A DNA stretch of 64,000 nt from Sphingomonas lacunae (lineage in GTDB: Bacteria > Pseudomonadota > Alphaproteobacteria > Sphingomonadales > Sphingomonadaceae), in the NCBI RefSeq assembly GCF_012979535.1, contig NZ_CP053015.1, positions 2,852,001-2,916,000 on the forward strand, in the 5' to 3' direction. A program made the translations under genes and the position numbers. The stretch's first letter is position 1; each line of letters opens with the position of its first letter. Shown piece by piece: positions 53,599-61,904 of this stretch. Under the pieces are notes generated by a model. The model searched no databases and was not told where the DNA came from. It worked only from the letters and a program-made list of their open reading frames with translations.

Positions 53599-55295
53599 TG
53601 ACGCCCACAATGCGCACCTGTCTGGCGGCCCTGGCCTTGGCATGGCTGCCCACTCCAGCCGTCGCCGAAACGCTGATCGACAATGTCGATGGCCTGACGC
53701 TGACGGCCAATGGCGACGTGCAGCGGTTCAACGCCATTATCATCGGCGATGACGGCCGGGTTGAACAATTGCTGCGGCCGGGAGACCGGCGCCCGGATCG
53801 GCCCGATTTCCGCAAAGACGGGCGCGGTCAGGTGCTGATGCCCGGGCTGATCGACGCGCACGGACATGTGATGGGCCTGGGTTTCCAGCTGATGACGCTC
53901 GATCTTTCACAGACGCGCAGCCTGGCGGAGGCACAGGAAGCCATCCGCGCCTATGCCGCCGCCAATCCCGAATTGCCGTGGATCATCGGCCGGGGATGGA
54001 ATCAGGAAAGCTGGGCCCTCGGCCGCTTTCCCACCGCTGCCGACATTGACGCTGTGGTGGCCGACAAGCCGGTATGGCTGGAACGGGTCGATGGCCATGC
54101 CGGATGGGCGAACAGCGCGGCCATGCGGGCGGCCAGTATCACCGCCTCCACCCGTTCACCCAGTGGTGGGCGGATTGAGACCGTTGGTGGACGACCAAGC
54201 GGCATATTTGTCGATGCCGCAAGCGATCTGATCGCGCGCCATGTGCCACAGCCGCTGGCCCGCGACCGTGACAGGGCACTGGCGCTGGCCCAACAAAGGC
54301 TGCTCGAATCCGGCATCACCACTGTGGCCGACATGGGCACGAGCATGGAGGATTGGCAGGCGTTCCGCAGGGCGGGAGATGGCGGTCGGTTGAATGTCCG
54401 GATCATCAGCTACGCCGCCGGGACCGACGCCATGGCGCTGATCGCCGGGCCGGGGCCGACGCCATGGCTCTATGAGGACCGGCTGCGCATGGTTGGGGTC
54501 AAACTGGTGCTCGACGGCGCGCTGGGCTCGCGCGGCGCGTGGCTCAAAGCTCCCTATAGCGATGCGCCAACGATCACCGGCCTGCCAATGCTGAGCCAGT
54601 CGCAGCTGCGCAACTTCATGGTGCGTGCAACGATGGACGGATTTCAGGTGGCGGTCCATGCCATCGGTGACGCCGCGAATGGCGAGCTGCTGGCCGCGAT
54701 CGATGATGTCGCGGCCAGCTTTCCCGGCGACCGGCGCTGGCGGATCGAACATGCCCAGATCGTTGACCTGCCTGACATCGCCCGGTTCGGCCAGCATGGC
54801 ATCATCGCCAGCATGCAGCCGGTGCACCAGACCAGCGACAGGCTGATGGCCGAAGCGCGGCTGGGACCAGACCGGTTGGGCGGAGCCTATGCCTGGCGGA
54901 CGATTGCAGGGACCGGATCGCGACTGGCCTTTGGCAGCGACTTCCCGGTCGAAAGCCCTGACCCGTTCGCCGGCCTCGCCACCGCCTTTACCCGGGAGGA
55001 TGCACAGGGCCAGCCGTTCGGCGGATGGCGGCCGGAGGAGGCGGTCAACCGTATCGCGGCGCTCGACGGCTTCACCCGCAGCGCGGCCTATGCCGGCTTT
55101 GCCGAGGACCGGATCGGCACGCTGATGCCGGGGATGCGGGCCGATTTCATCCTGCTCGACAAGGATGTGACGCTTGCGAGCCCGAGCGACGTGCGTGGCG
55201 CCCGGGTCGCGGAGACATGGGTTGGCGGGCGGCCGGTGTGGGTGCGCAGCGGGACGAACGATGCCTCAACCGGGGACCCAAGAGAGAGCCTCTGA
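53595..55295 (+). CDS. Secreted amidohydrolase of the YtcJ/LAF3 type
   Basis: A 566-residue metal-dependent hydrolase with a signal peptide (MRTCLAALALAWLPTPAVAE). It has the first metal motif DAHGHVMG, WIIGRGWNQESW, VHAIGDAANGELL with a metal His, IEHAQI, and the late LAFGSDFPVESPDPF metal Asp. YtcJ-like members hydrolyse N-substituted amides; substrate unknown. The coupling to the dehydrogenase suggests that both act on one pathway. It ends before a symmetric hairpin. Confidence 0.9.
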   Translation: MMTPTMRTCLAALALAWLPTPAVAETLIDNVDGLTLTANGDVQRFNAIIIGDDGRVEQLLRPGDRRPDRPDFRKDGRGQVLMPGLIDAHGHVMGLGFQLMTLDLSQTRSLAEAQEAIRAYAAANPELPWIIGRGWNQESWALGRFPTAADIDAVVADKPVWLERVDGHAGWANSAAMRAASITASTRSPSGGRIETVGGRPSGIFVDAASDLIARHVPQPLARDRDRALALAQQRLLESGITTVADMGTSMEDWQAFRRAGDGGRLNVRIISYAAGTDAMALIAGPGPTPWLYEDRLRMVGVKLVLDGALGSRGAWLKAPYSDAPTITGLPMLSQSQLRNFMVRATMDGFQVAVHAIGDAANGELLAAIDDVAASFPGDRRWRIEHAQIVDLPDIARFGQHGIIASMQPVHQTSDRLMAEARLGPDRLGGAYAWRTIAGTGSRLAFGSDFPVESPDPFAGLATAFTREDAQGQPFGGWRPEEAVNRIAALDGFTRSAAYAGFAEDRIGTLMPGMRADFILLDKDVTLASPSDVRGARVAETWVGGRPVWVRSGTNDASTGDPRESL

Positions 55296-55304
55296 GGGTT
55301 CCCC

Positions 55305-55336
55305 CAAAACACAAGGGGCCGGATCGCTCCGGCCCC
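55305..55336. terminator. Bidirectional terminator between amidohydrolase and sdhA
   Basis: GGGGCCGGA/TCCGGCCCC nine-base stem with a 4-base loop at 55315-55336. On the minus strand it is followed by TTGTGTTTTG, which favours termination of the sdhA transcript; the plus-strand side has only CTGAAAG. Confidence 0.75.
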
Positions 55337-55362
55337 CTGAAAGATGGCATTGAGGGCGACGT

Positions 55363-57180
55363 TCAATACACCCGCGCCTTGGGCTTGATATACTCTACCT
55401 CGTCGGAGAGGGTATATTCGTGGACGGGGCGGTAGTCGAGTTTGACTTCGCCGCCCTTGCCGCCCCAGCCGTCGAACCAGCTGACGGTGTGCTTCATCCA
55501 GTTGGCGTCGTTGCGGTCGGGGAAGTCCTCATGCGCGTGGGCGCCGCGGCTTTCCTTGCGGTTCGCCGCCGAATGCATGGTGACGCTGGCCTGGCTGATG
55601 AGGTTGTCGAGCTCAAGCGTCTCGATGAGGTCGGTGTTCCAGATCAGCGAGCGGTCGCTGACGCGGATGTCCTGCATCTTGGCGTAGGTCTTGCCCAGCA
55701 GGTCCTTGCCCTCGTCAAGCAGCGCAGTGTCGCGGAACACGGCGCAATGCTTTTGCATCGTCTTCTGCATTTCTACGCGGACTTCGGCGGTAGGCGAACC
55801 GCCGTTGGCGAAGCGGAAATGATCGAGGCGTTGCAGCGCGAAGTCGGCTGAATCCTTGGGCATCGGCTTGTGCGGGGTGCCGGGCTTGATCAGTTCCTTG
55901 AGGCGGTGGCCGGTGGCGCGGCCGAACACGACAAGGTCGATCAGCGAGTTGGAACCAAGGCGGTTGGCGCCATGGACCGAGACGCAGGCAGCTTCACCCA
56001 CGGCGAACAGGCCGGGGATGACATGCTCAGGATTGCCGTCCTTCAGCGTGACGACTTCGCCATGATAGTTACAGGGAATGCCACCCATATTGTAATGGAC
56101 GGTTGGTGTCACCGGCAGCGGCTGGCGGGTCAGGTCAACACCGGCGAAAATTTTGCCGCTTTCGGTGATGCCGGGCAGGCGTTCGGCCAGCACCTTGGCA
56201 TCGATATGGTCAAGGTGCAGGTAGATATGGTCGCCATCGGGACCAACGCCGCGGCCTTCGCGCATTTCCAGCGCCATCGAACGCGACACGACGTCACGGC
56301 TGGCAAGATCCTTGGCCGACGGCGCATAGCGTTCCATGAAACGCTCGCCTTCGGAGTTGGTCAGATAACCGCCCTCCCCACGCGCGCCTTCGGTAATGAG
56401 GACGCCGGCGCCATAGATGCCGGTCGGGTGGAACTGGACAAATTCCATGTCCTGAAGCGGGAGCCCAGCGCGCAGGACCATGCCGCCGCCGTCACCGGTG
56501 CAGGTGTGGGCGGAGGTCGCGGTGTAATAGGCGCGGCCATAACCGCCGGTCGCCAGCACGACGGCGTGGCTCTTGAACCGGTGGATCGAGCCATCCTCCA
56601 TGCACATGGCGATGACGCCACGGCATTCCCCGTCGACCATGATCAGGTCGAGCGCGAAATATTCGATGAAGAAGTCCGCGTCATATTTCAGGCTCTGCTG
56701 GTAGAGAGCGTGAAGCATGGCGTGGCCGGTACGGTCGGCGGCGGCGCAGGTGCGCTGTACCGGCGGGCCTTCGCCCATATTCTGCATGTGACCGCCGAAC
56801 GGACGCTGGTAGATGGTGCCATCGGCATTGCGGCTGAACGGCACGCCGGCATGTTCCAGCTCGTAAACCGCCTGCGGCGCTTCCCGCACCATATATTCGA
56901 TGGCGTCCTGGTCACCCAGCCAGTCCGACCCCTTGACGGTGTCGTACATGTGCCAGGTCCAGTGGTCCGGCGTGTTGTTGCACAGCGACGCGGCGATGCC
57001 GCCCTGAGCCGCCACAGTGTGCGAGCGGGTCGGGAACACCTTGGTGATGCAGGCGGTTTTCAGGCCGGCTTCGGCGCTGCCCATGGTGGCGCGCAAACCG
57101 GAGCCACCGGCTCCGACGACAACCGTGTCATAGACATGGTCGATGATCTTGTAGGCGGGGGCTGCTTCACTGGCCGACAT
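55363..57180 (-). CDS. sdhA: Succinate dehydrogenase flavoprotein subunit
   Basis: SdhA, 605 residues, covalently bound FAD subunit of complex II oxidising succinate to fumarate. The FAD motif is [15 protein letters not shown], the flavinylation His region is [13 protein letters not shown], and the substrate site includes [21 protein letters not shown] with [18 protein letters not shown] at 57180 overlaps the end of sdhD by 14 bases; the longer frame runs through sdhD and is rejected. The expected sdhB does not follow; a terminator comes 27 bases after the stop. Confidence 0.97.
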   Translation of the reverse strand: MSASEAAPAYKIIDHVYDTVVVGAGGSGLRATMGSAEAGLKTACITKVFPTRSHTVAAQGGIAASLCNNTPDHWTWHMYDTVKGSDWLGDQDAIEYMVREAPQAVYELEHAGVPFSRNADGTIYQRPFGGHMQNMGEGPPVQRTCAAADRTGHAMLHALYQQSLKYDADFFIEYFALDLIMVDGECRGVIAMCMEDGSIHRFKSHAVVLATGGYGRAYYTATSAHTCTGDGGGMVLRAGLPLQDMEFVQFHPTGIYGAGVLITEGARGEGGYLTNSEGERFMERYAPSAKDLASRDVVSRSMALEMREGRGVGPDGDHIYLHLDHIDAKVLAERLPGITESGKIFAGVDLTRQPLPVTPTVHYNMGGIPCNYHGEVVTLKDGNPEHVIPGLFAVGEAACVSVHGANRLGSNSLIDLVVFGRATGHRLKELIKPGTPHKPMPKDSADFALQRLDHFRFANGGSPTAEVRVEMQKTMQKHCAVFRDTALLDEGKDLLGKTYAKMQDIRVSDRSLIWNTDLIETLELDNLISQASVTMHSAANRKESRGAHAHEDFPDRNDANWMKHTVSWFDGWGGKGGEVKLDYRPVHEYTLSDEVEYIKPKARVY

Positions 57181-57565
57181 TGACGGGCGCTCCCAAAGCG
57201 ATCTTGGCAATACAGAAGAGGGCGAAGATGAGGCCGCCCCAGGTGAAGAAGGTGAGGAGCAGGAGAGAGGCAAGCTTGGTCGCTTCGCCGTGCACATAAT
57301 CCTCGATCAACACGGTCAGGCCCAGGCGCATGTGGGTGAAGGCGCTGATCGCCAGCAGCGCCAGCGGCACAGCGGCGAATGGTGAGGCCAGCCAGCGGAC
57401 CATCGCGTCATGGCTGCCCGCGCTGCCCGAAAGCAGGCTGATCAACAGCCAAACCAGCAGCGCCAGATTGGCAATGGCAGTGACGCGCGACAAGGTGAAA
57501 TGATGTGTACCGCTGTGCGCGGAACCTAGTCCGCGAACACGGCCGAGACGGGTGCCGTTACCCAT
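57167..57565 (-). CDS. sdhD: Succinate dehydrogenase membrane anchor subunit SdhD
   Basis: A 132-residue hydrophobic subunit with three membrane helices. The haem- and quinone-site region includes [20 protein letters not shown] with the conserved His. The start follows sdhC by 3 bases, and the end overlaps sdhA. Confidence 0.92.
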   Translation of the reverse strand: MGNGTRLGRVRGLGSAHSGTHHFTLSRVTAIANLALLVWLLISLLSGSAGSHDAMVRWLASPFAAVPLALLAISAFTHMRLGLTVLIEDYVHGEATKLASLLLLTFFTWGGLIFALFCIAKIALGAPVNVGQ

Positions 57566-57568
57566 GGA

Positions 57569-57964
57569 TCAGAGCCTCCCGTAGAAAATGAACAGCCAGA
57601 TCAGCGCGGTGATCAGCACGCCGCCGGCGAGGCTGACGATCGACCAGGCGCGGTTGGCTTTCAGCTCATAACCGGCGCCCGTGTCGAGCAACAGGTGGCG
57701 GATGCCAGAGCAGGCATGGTTGGCAAAAGCCCAGGTGATGCCGATCAGCACAACCAAACCATACCAGCTGCCCAAATGGCCAAGGAAGGCGTCATAGGCT
57801 TCCTTGCCAGCGGCGGCGCAGCCCAGCCAGCTGAGGAACAGAAGGCCGCCAACAATGGCGGCGCCGTCACCCGAAATGCGGTGGAAGATGGAGACCGCCA
57901 TGTGCGGGCCCCATTTATAGACCTGCAGGTGCGGAGAGATGGGACGTTTGCCAGCAAAAGCCAT
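57569..57964 (-). CDS. sdhC: Succinate dehydrogenase cytochrome b556 subunit SdhC
   Basis: A 131-residue membrane subunit with three helices. KRPISPHLQVYKWGPHMAVSIFHRISG is the family opening with the quinone-binding Ser/Arg segment, and FANHACSGIRHLLLDTG carries a conserved haem His. ATG 57964 (MAFAGKRP) is chosen over the longer frame. It is the first gene of sdhCDA; the 105 bases before it contain the promoter region. Confidence 0.94.
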   Translation of the reverse strand: MAFAGKRPISPHLQVYKWGPHMAVSIFHRISGDGAAIVGGLLFLSWLGCAAAGKEAYDAFLGHLGSWYGLVVLIGITWAFANHACSGIRHLLLDTGAGYELKANRAWSIVSLAGGVLITALIWLFIFYGRL

Positions 57965-58069
57965 GACGAGGTTGAACCCCCTTCTGAACCACAATCAATG
58001 CGGCTCGCTTTAACGAGAAAGCGAGGGGATGCAACCAGCCTGTCGCAAACGACAGGGCAAAAAAACCGA

Positions 58070-58279
58070 TCAGTCTTTTCGGTCGCGGTTGGCATAGAGC
58101 AAGGCGGCGATCAGCGCCGCCGAGCCGACACCTATCGCGGCAGCGGCGCCGGCCTTCCAGCCCAGCTTGCCTTTGGCTTCAGCCCTTTCCTTTTGTTCCC
58201 GAACGCGCCGCGCCTCGCGCAGCACTTCATTCTCTTCGGTTTCGGCAGATTCGGGGATGTCGTCCTGGGGGGAGGTCAT
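58070..58279 (-). CDS. Small helical membrane protein, charged N-terminus
   Basis: A 69-residue protein beginning MTSPQDDIPESAETEENEVL, then a Lys/Glu/Arg-rich helix (REARRVREQKERAEAKGKLG) and a C-terminal membrane segment (AGAAAAIGVGSAALIAALL). Function unknown. It starts 19 bases after the alanine dehydrogenase stop, so it is probably co-transcribed with ald. Confidence 0.75.
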   Translation of the reverse strand: MTSPQDDIPESAETEENEVLREARRVREQKERAEAKGKLGWKAGAAAAIGVGSAALIAALLYANRDRKD

Positions 58280-58298
58280 TGCACTGTCTCTCGCAATC

Positions 58299-59414
58299 TC
58301 AAGCCAAAGCCTGCGCCACCGGCAGGTGCGGCAAGTCGAGCGCCTCTGCCACCGGCTGGCAGGTGATGTGACCGTTCCACACATTGAGTCCCGCCGCAAG
58401 ACAGGGATCAGCATTGAGTGCCGCTTTCCACCCCATGCCGGCAATGCGCAATGCGTGCGGCAAGGTGACATTGTTCAGCGCATAGGTGGAGGTGCGGGCG
58501 ACCGCGCCGGGCATATTGGCCACGCAATAATGGACGATCCCATCGACGACAAAGGTCGGCTCTGCGTGGGTGGTCGGGTGCGATGTTTCAAAACAGCCAC
58601 CCTGATCGATGGCGACATCGACGAGCACGCTGCCCGGCTTCATCGTGCCCAGCATGTCCCGCGTGACAAGATGCGGGGCGGCGGCGCCGGGAATCAGCAC
58701 CGCGCCGATGACAAGATCCGCCTCCGCCACGCATTCGGCCAGATTGGCCTTGTTGGAAAAGCGGGTTTTCGCGCGCGATTCGAAATGGATGCCGAGTCGT
58801 TCGAGGACCTCCGGGTCACGATCAAGGATGGTCACATCGGCGCCGAGGCCAACCGCCATCTGGGCAGCGTTGAAGCCGACAACCCCGCCGCCAATGACGG
58901 TCACCTTGCCCGGCGCAACGCCCGGCACGCCGCCGAGCAGGACGCCGCGCCCACCATGCGCCTTTTCCAGCGCGGTCGCGCCGGCCTGGATGGACATGCG
59001 GCCGGCCACCTGGCTCATGGGTTTGAGCAATGGCAGCCCGCCCTGCCGCCCGGTGACGGTTTCATAAGCAATGCCGATCACGCCGGAGGCCTGCAAATCC
59101 CTGGTTTGCTCAGGATCGGGGGCGAGATGAAGATATGTGTACAGGATCTGCCCGGAACGCAGCATGGCGCGTTCGACCGGTTGCGGCTCCTTGACCTTCA
59201 CGATCATTTCCGCCTCGGCAAAAATGGCCGTTGCCATGTCAACGATACGGGCGCCGGCAGCGCGATAATGATCATCGGTCGCACCAATGCCCTGCCCCGC
59301 CCCGCTCTCGATCAGGACAACATGGCCATGGGCGGTCAGTTCACGCGCGCTCTCCGGCGTCAGGCCGACCCGATATTCGTGATTTTTGATCTCGCGGGGG
59401 CATCCGATGATCAT
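58299..59414 (-). CDS. ald: Alanine dehydrogenase
   Basis: Ald catalyses reversible NAD-dependent oxidative deamination of alanine to pyruvate. The 371-residue product begins [20 protein letters not shown] and has the catalytic [10 protein letters not shown]-like stretch, the dinucleotide motif [23 protein letters not shown], and [18 protein letters not shown] near the active site. ATG 59414 is the conserved start. It is followed by the small membrane protein gene; upstream, it is divergent from the chemoreceptor. Confidence 0.96.
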   Translation of the reverse strand: MIIGCPREIKNHEYRVGLTPESARELTAHGHVVLIESGAGQGIGATDDHYRAAGARIVDMATAIFAEAEMIVKVKEPQPVERAMLRSGQILYTYLHLAPDPEQTRDLQASGVIGIAYETVTGRQGGLPLLKPMSQVAGRMSIQAGATALEKAHGGRGVLLGGVPGVAPGKVTVIGGGVVGFNAAQMAVGLGADVTILDRDPEVLERLGIHFESRAKTRFSNKANLAECVAEADLVIGAVLIPGAAAPHLVTRDMLGTMKPGSVLVDVAIDQGGCFETSHPTTHAEPTFVVDGIVHYCVANMPGAVARTSTYALNNVTLPHALRIAGMGWKAALNADPCLAAGLNVWNGHITCQPVAEALDLPHLPVAQALA

Positions 59415-59564
59415 GTCCGTCTCTCCTGCTGCGGCCAAAGGCCCGCCCGTACCAGCACGGGAACGCCAACCACGCTCCCGGCCCCTCTTGGCCTAGAAAT
59501 AATATTTCACTGTGCGGTTGGAAAGTTACCGCACACGTCAAGCGGCGCACTTTCTGCGCCGGCT

Positions 59565-59583
59565 CTAACAGCCTGTTAACCAT
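59565..59583 (+). promoter_or_regulatory. Putative CtrA binding site upstream of the chemoreceptor
   Basis: CTAA-N7-TTAACCAT fits the alphaproteobacterial CtrA consensus TTAA-N7-TTAAC with one mismatch, and its second half matches TTAACCAT exactly. It ends about 50 bases before the chemoreceptor start, a typical activator position. It is also about 150 bases from the ald start on the other strand. Motif match only. Confidence 0.55.
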
Positions 59584-59635
59584 GGTGCGATAAGCCCCTC
59601 AAAACACACACTTTGGTTGACGATGGGGCTTGACC

Positions 59636-60994
59636 ATGCCGAGCAGCACCTACCGCAGGCTGACCATGGCCGACGTGCCACCACTGGCAGTTGCCGAGAA
59701 GATGGGCGTCTTTGACAAGGACGGTCGGCTGAGGGAACGATGCGCCAGGGTGCGCGCTGTCTATCGCGGGCATGAGGACACCCTGATCCGGGCATTCTGG
59801 AACACCTATAACAGCCGCGTGCCGCCCGAAGCACAGGTGACCGGCACGGTGCTCGAAAAGAATATCGAGGATGGCCGGCGCTATATTGACGCCAAATTCG
59901 GTGCCCCGGATGAGCAGGAATGGGCAACCATCTGTTGCCTGTTTGCGTGGCGTGCTGTGACATCCGGGTCGGACATCGGCACGATCATCGCCTGCCTGAC
60001 CGCATCGAACGCTGCCGGTGCCCAGTGCATATTAGAAGCCTGTGGCGAAGACACCGCCCGAGCCATTGACCTGGCCGAAACGGTGATGGTGATGGCATCT
60101 TTCGAGGCGGACATATTGCACAGCTACAAGGCGCGGCTCGACCAGCATGTGCAGGCCGATGAACGGCGATTGCTGGCGCAACAATTTCAGTCGACGGTAG
60201 CCAATGACATGCTCGGCGCCTCTGCCGTTGGCACGCAATTGGGCGGGCAAACCAGCGCAGCGGCGAGCGCCGCCCGCGACATGCTGGGCAAGGCGTCCGA
60301 AGTGGCAGCCGCAGCCGAGCAGTCGGCGCTCGCGATGCGCGAGGCAGCCCGCACCGCCGCCGGACTGATCCGCGCCATTGACACCACGCGGCAAGAGGTC
60401 GCCGAAGCCGCGGTGATCGCCGACAAGGCTTCCGAACAGGCGACCGCGGCGCTCGACATTTCCATGGCGCTGTCGGGCCATGCGGAAACGATCGAATCGA
60501 TCCTTGGCCTGATCCGCGACGTGGCGGGCCAGACCAATCTGCTGGCGCTCAACGCAACGATCGAGGCAGCCCGTGCGGGGGATGCCGGGCGCGGCTTTGC
60601 CGTGGTGGCGCAAGAGGTCAAGAGCCTCGCCAACCAGACAGCGCGCGCCACCGATGATATTGCCAGCAAGGTTGCCGCCATCCAGTCGGCGACGCGCACA
60701 ACCGTGTCCGCCAACAGTTCGATCCGCGAAACGGTGGAGGAAGTGAAAGCCGTGGCCGGGCGCATCCGCGATGCCATGGATACGCAAGCGCACACCGTCA
60801 CCACCATCACCGCGGCGGTTGACGAAACCGCTCTGGCGGCTGATTCCATGTCAGGCACGATCGCTTCGATCCGGGAAGACACTGACAAGGTAGTCAGTGA
60901 AATCAATGCCTTGGAATCCGGATTTGAGACCATCAATGAGAATTTGGGCAACCTCGCCCGGTCAACCAGCGAATTCACCCGCAAGGTCGCCTGA
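59636..60994 (+). CDS. Soluble methyl-accepting chemotaxis protein with globin-like sensor
   Basis: About 452 residues with no membrane segment. The N-terminal 165 residues resemble the globin-coupled sensor fold ([52 protein letters not shown]). No His stands where the proximal haem ligand is expected ([17 protein letters not shown]). The signalling domain (about 200-450) has the conserved hairpin tip [37 protein letters not shown]. Probably a cytoplasmic chemoreceptor sensing something other than oxygen, or via non-standard haem ligation. ATG 59636 follows GGGG; a TTG two codons earlier is possible. Confidence 0.88.
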   Translation: MPSSTYRRLTMADVPPLAVAEKMGVFDKDGRLRERCARVRAVYRGHEDTLIRAFWNTYNSRVPPEAQVTGTVLEKNIEDGRRYIDAKFGAPDEQEWATICCLFAWRAVTSGSDIGTIIACLTASNAAGAQCILEACGEDTARAIDLAETVMVMASFEADILHSYKARLDQHVQADERRLLAQQFQSTVANDMLGASAVGTQLGGQTSAAASAARDMLGKASEVAAAAEQSALAMREAARTAAGLIRAIDTTRQEVAEAAVIADKASEQATAALDISMALSGHAETIESILGLIRDVAGQTNLLALNATIEAARAGDAGRGFAVVAQEVKSLANQTARATDDIASKVAAIQSATRTTVSANSSIRETVEEVKAVAGRIRDAMDTQAHTVTTITAAVDETALAADSMSGTIASIREDTDKVVSEINALESGFETINENLGNLARSTSEFTRKVA

Positions 60995-61042
60995 CAGTTT
61001 CAACCACTGGCCCGCACCGCTGCTGCCCGCTATGGCGGGGGC

Positions 61043-61750
61043 ATGACGACACATATCCTTTTGACTGGCGCGTCGCGCGGCATCGGCGCGGCCATTGCGG
61101 CTGCCCTTTCAACCCCTAGCAACCGGCTTGTCGCCCTGTCGAGCAAGGACGGCGACCTGGCCGATCCCAGCACGCCGGCGAGAGTGTGGGACGATGCCTT
61201 GGCGCGGCTCGACGGTCGCATTGATGTGCTGATCAACAATGCCGGGGTGTTCGAGGCCAACCCTCTCGACGGCGCGGCGGCAGAGTGGACCGATGGCTGG
61301 AACCGGACCATGCAGATCAACCTGACCGCCAGCGCCGAACTGTGCCGTCGCGCCGTGCTGCACTGGCAGGAGCGCGCCCGCGACGGTGACAATAGCGGCG
61401 GACGCATCGTCAACATCGCGAGCCGTGCAGCCTATCGGGGCGACAGCCCGGCGCACTGGCACTATGCCGCGTCCAAGGCCGGCATGGTGGCGATGACCAA
61501 GACGATTGCCCGCGCCTATGCCAAGGAAGGCATCCTTGCCTTTGCCATCTGCCCCGGTTTCACCATGACCGGAATGGCAGATGACTATCTGGCAAGCCGA
61601 GGCGGCGACAAGTTGCTGGCTGATATTCCGCTGGGCAGAGTCGCCATGCCCGGCGAGGTCGGGGAGATGGCGCGATGGTGCGCGCTGGACGCGCCGCCAT
61701 CGATGACCGGTGCGGTGCTCGACGTGAACGGGGCAAGTTATGTTCGGTAA
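61043..61750 (+). CDS. Short-chain dehydrogenase/reductase
   Basis: A 235-residue classical SDR: TGASRGIGAAIAAAL at the start (NAD(P) site), NNAGVFE, SRAAYRGDSPAHWHYAASKAG containing the catalytic Tyr and Lys (YAASK), and the C-terminal VNGASYV end. The substrate is unknown. It starts 49 bases after the chemoreceptor on the same strand; no functional link is implied. Confidence 0.92.
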   Translation: MTTHILLTGASRGIGAAIAAALSTPSNRLVALSSKDGDLADPSTPARVWDDALARLDGRIDVLINNAGVFEANPLDGAAAEWTDGWNRTMQINLTASAELCRRAVLHWQERARDGDNSGGRIVNIASRAAYRGDSPAHWHYAASKAGMVAMTKTIARAYAKEGILAFAICPGFTMTGMADDYLASRGGDKLLADIPLGRVAMPGEVGEMARWCALDAPPSMTGAVLDVNGASYVR

Positions 61751-61904
61751 TTCGGCAGGCGATGTGCGCCGGATAAGCGCGGAAATGCTTCACTTTCTTT
61801 CATAACCATCAGAAATGCAGCAATAATTTACGCCTAATCAATTGTTGAGCAATTTGTAGTTTAAGCAGCCCCTGCAAAGAATCACATGCGTTTGGGGCCG
61901 CACA

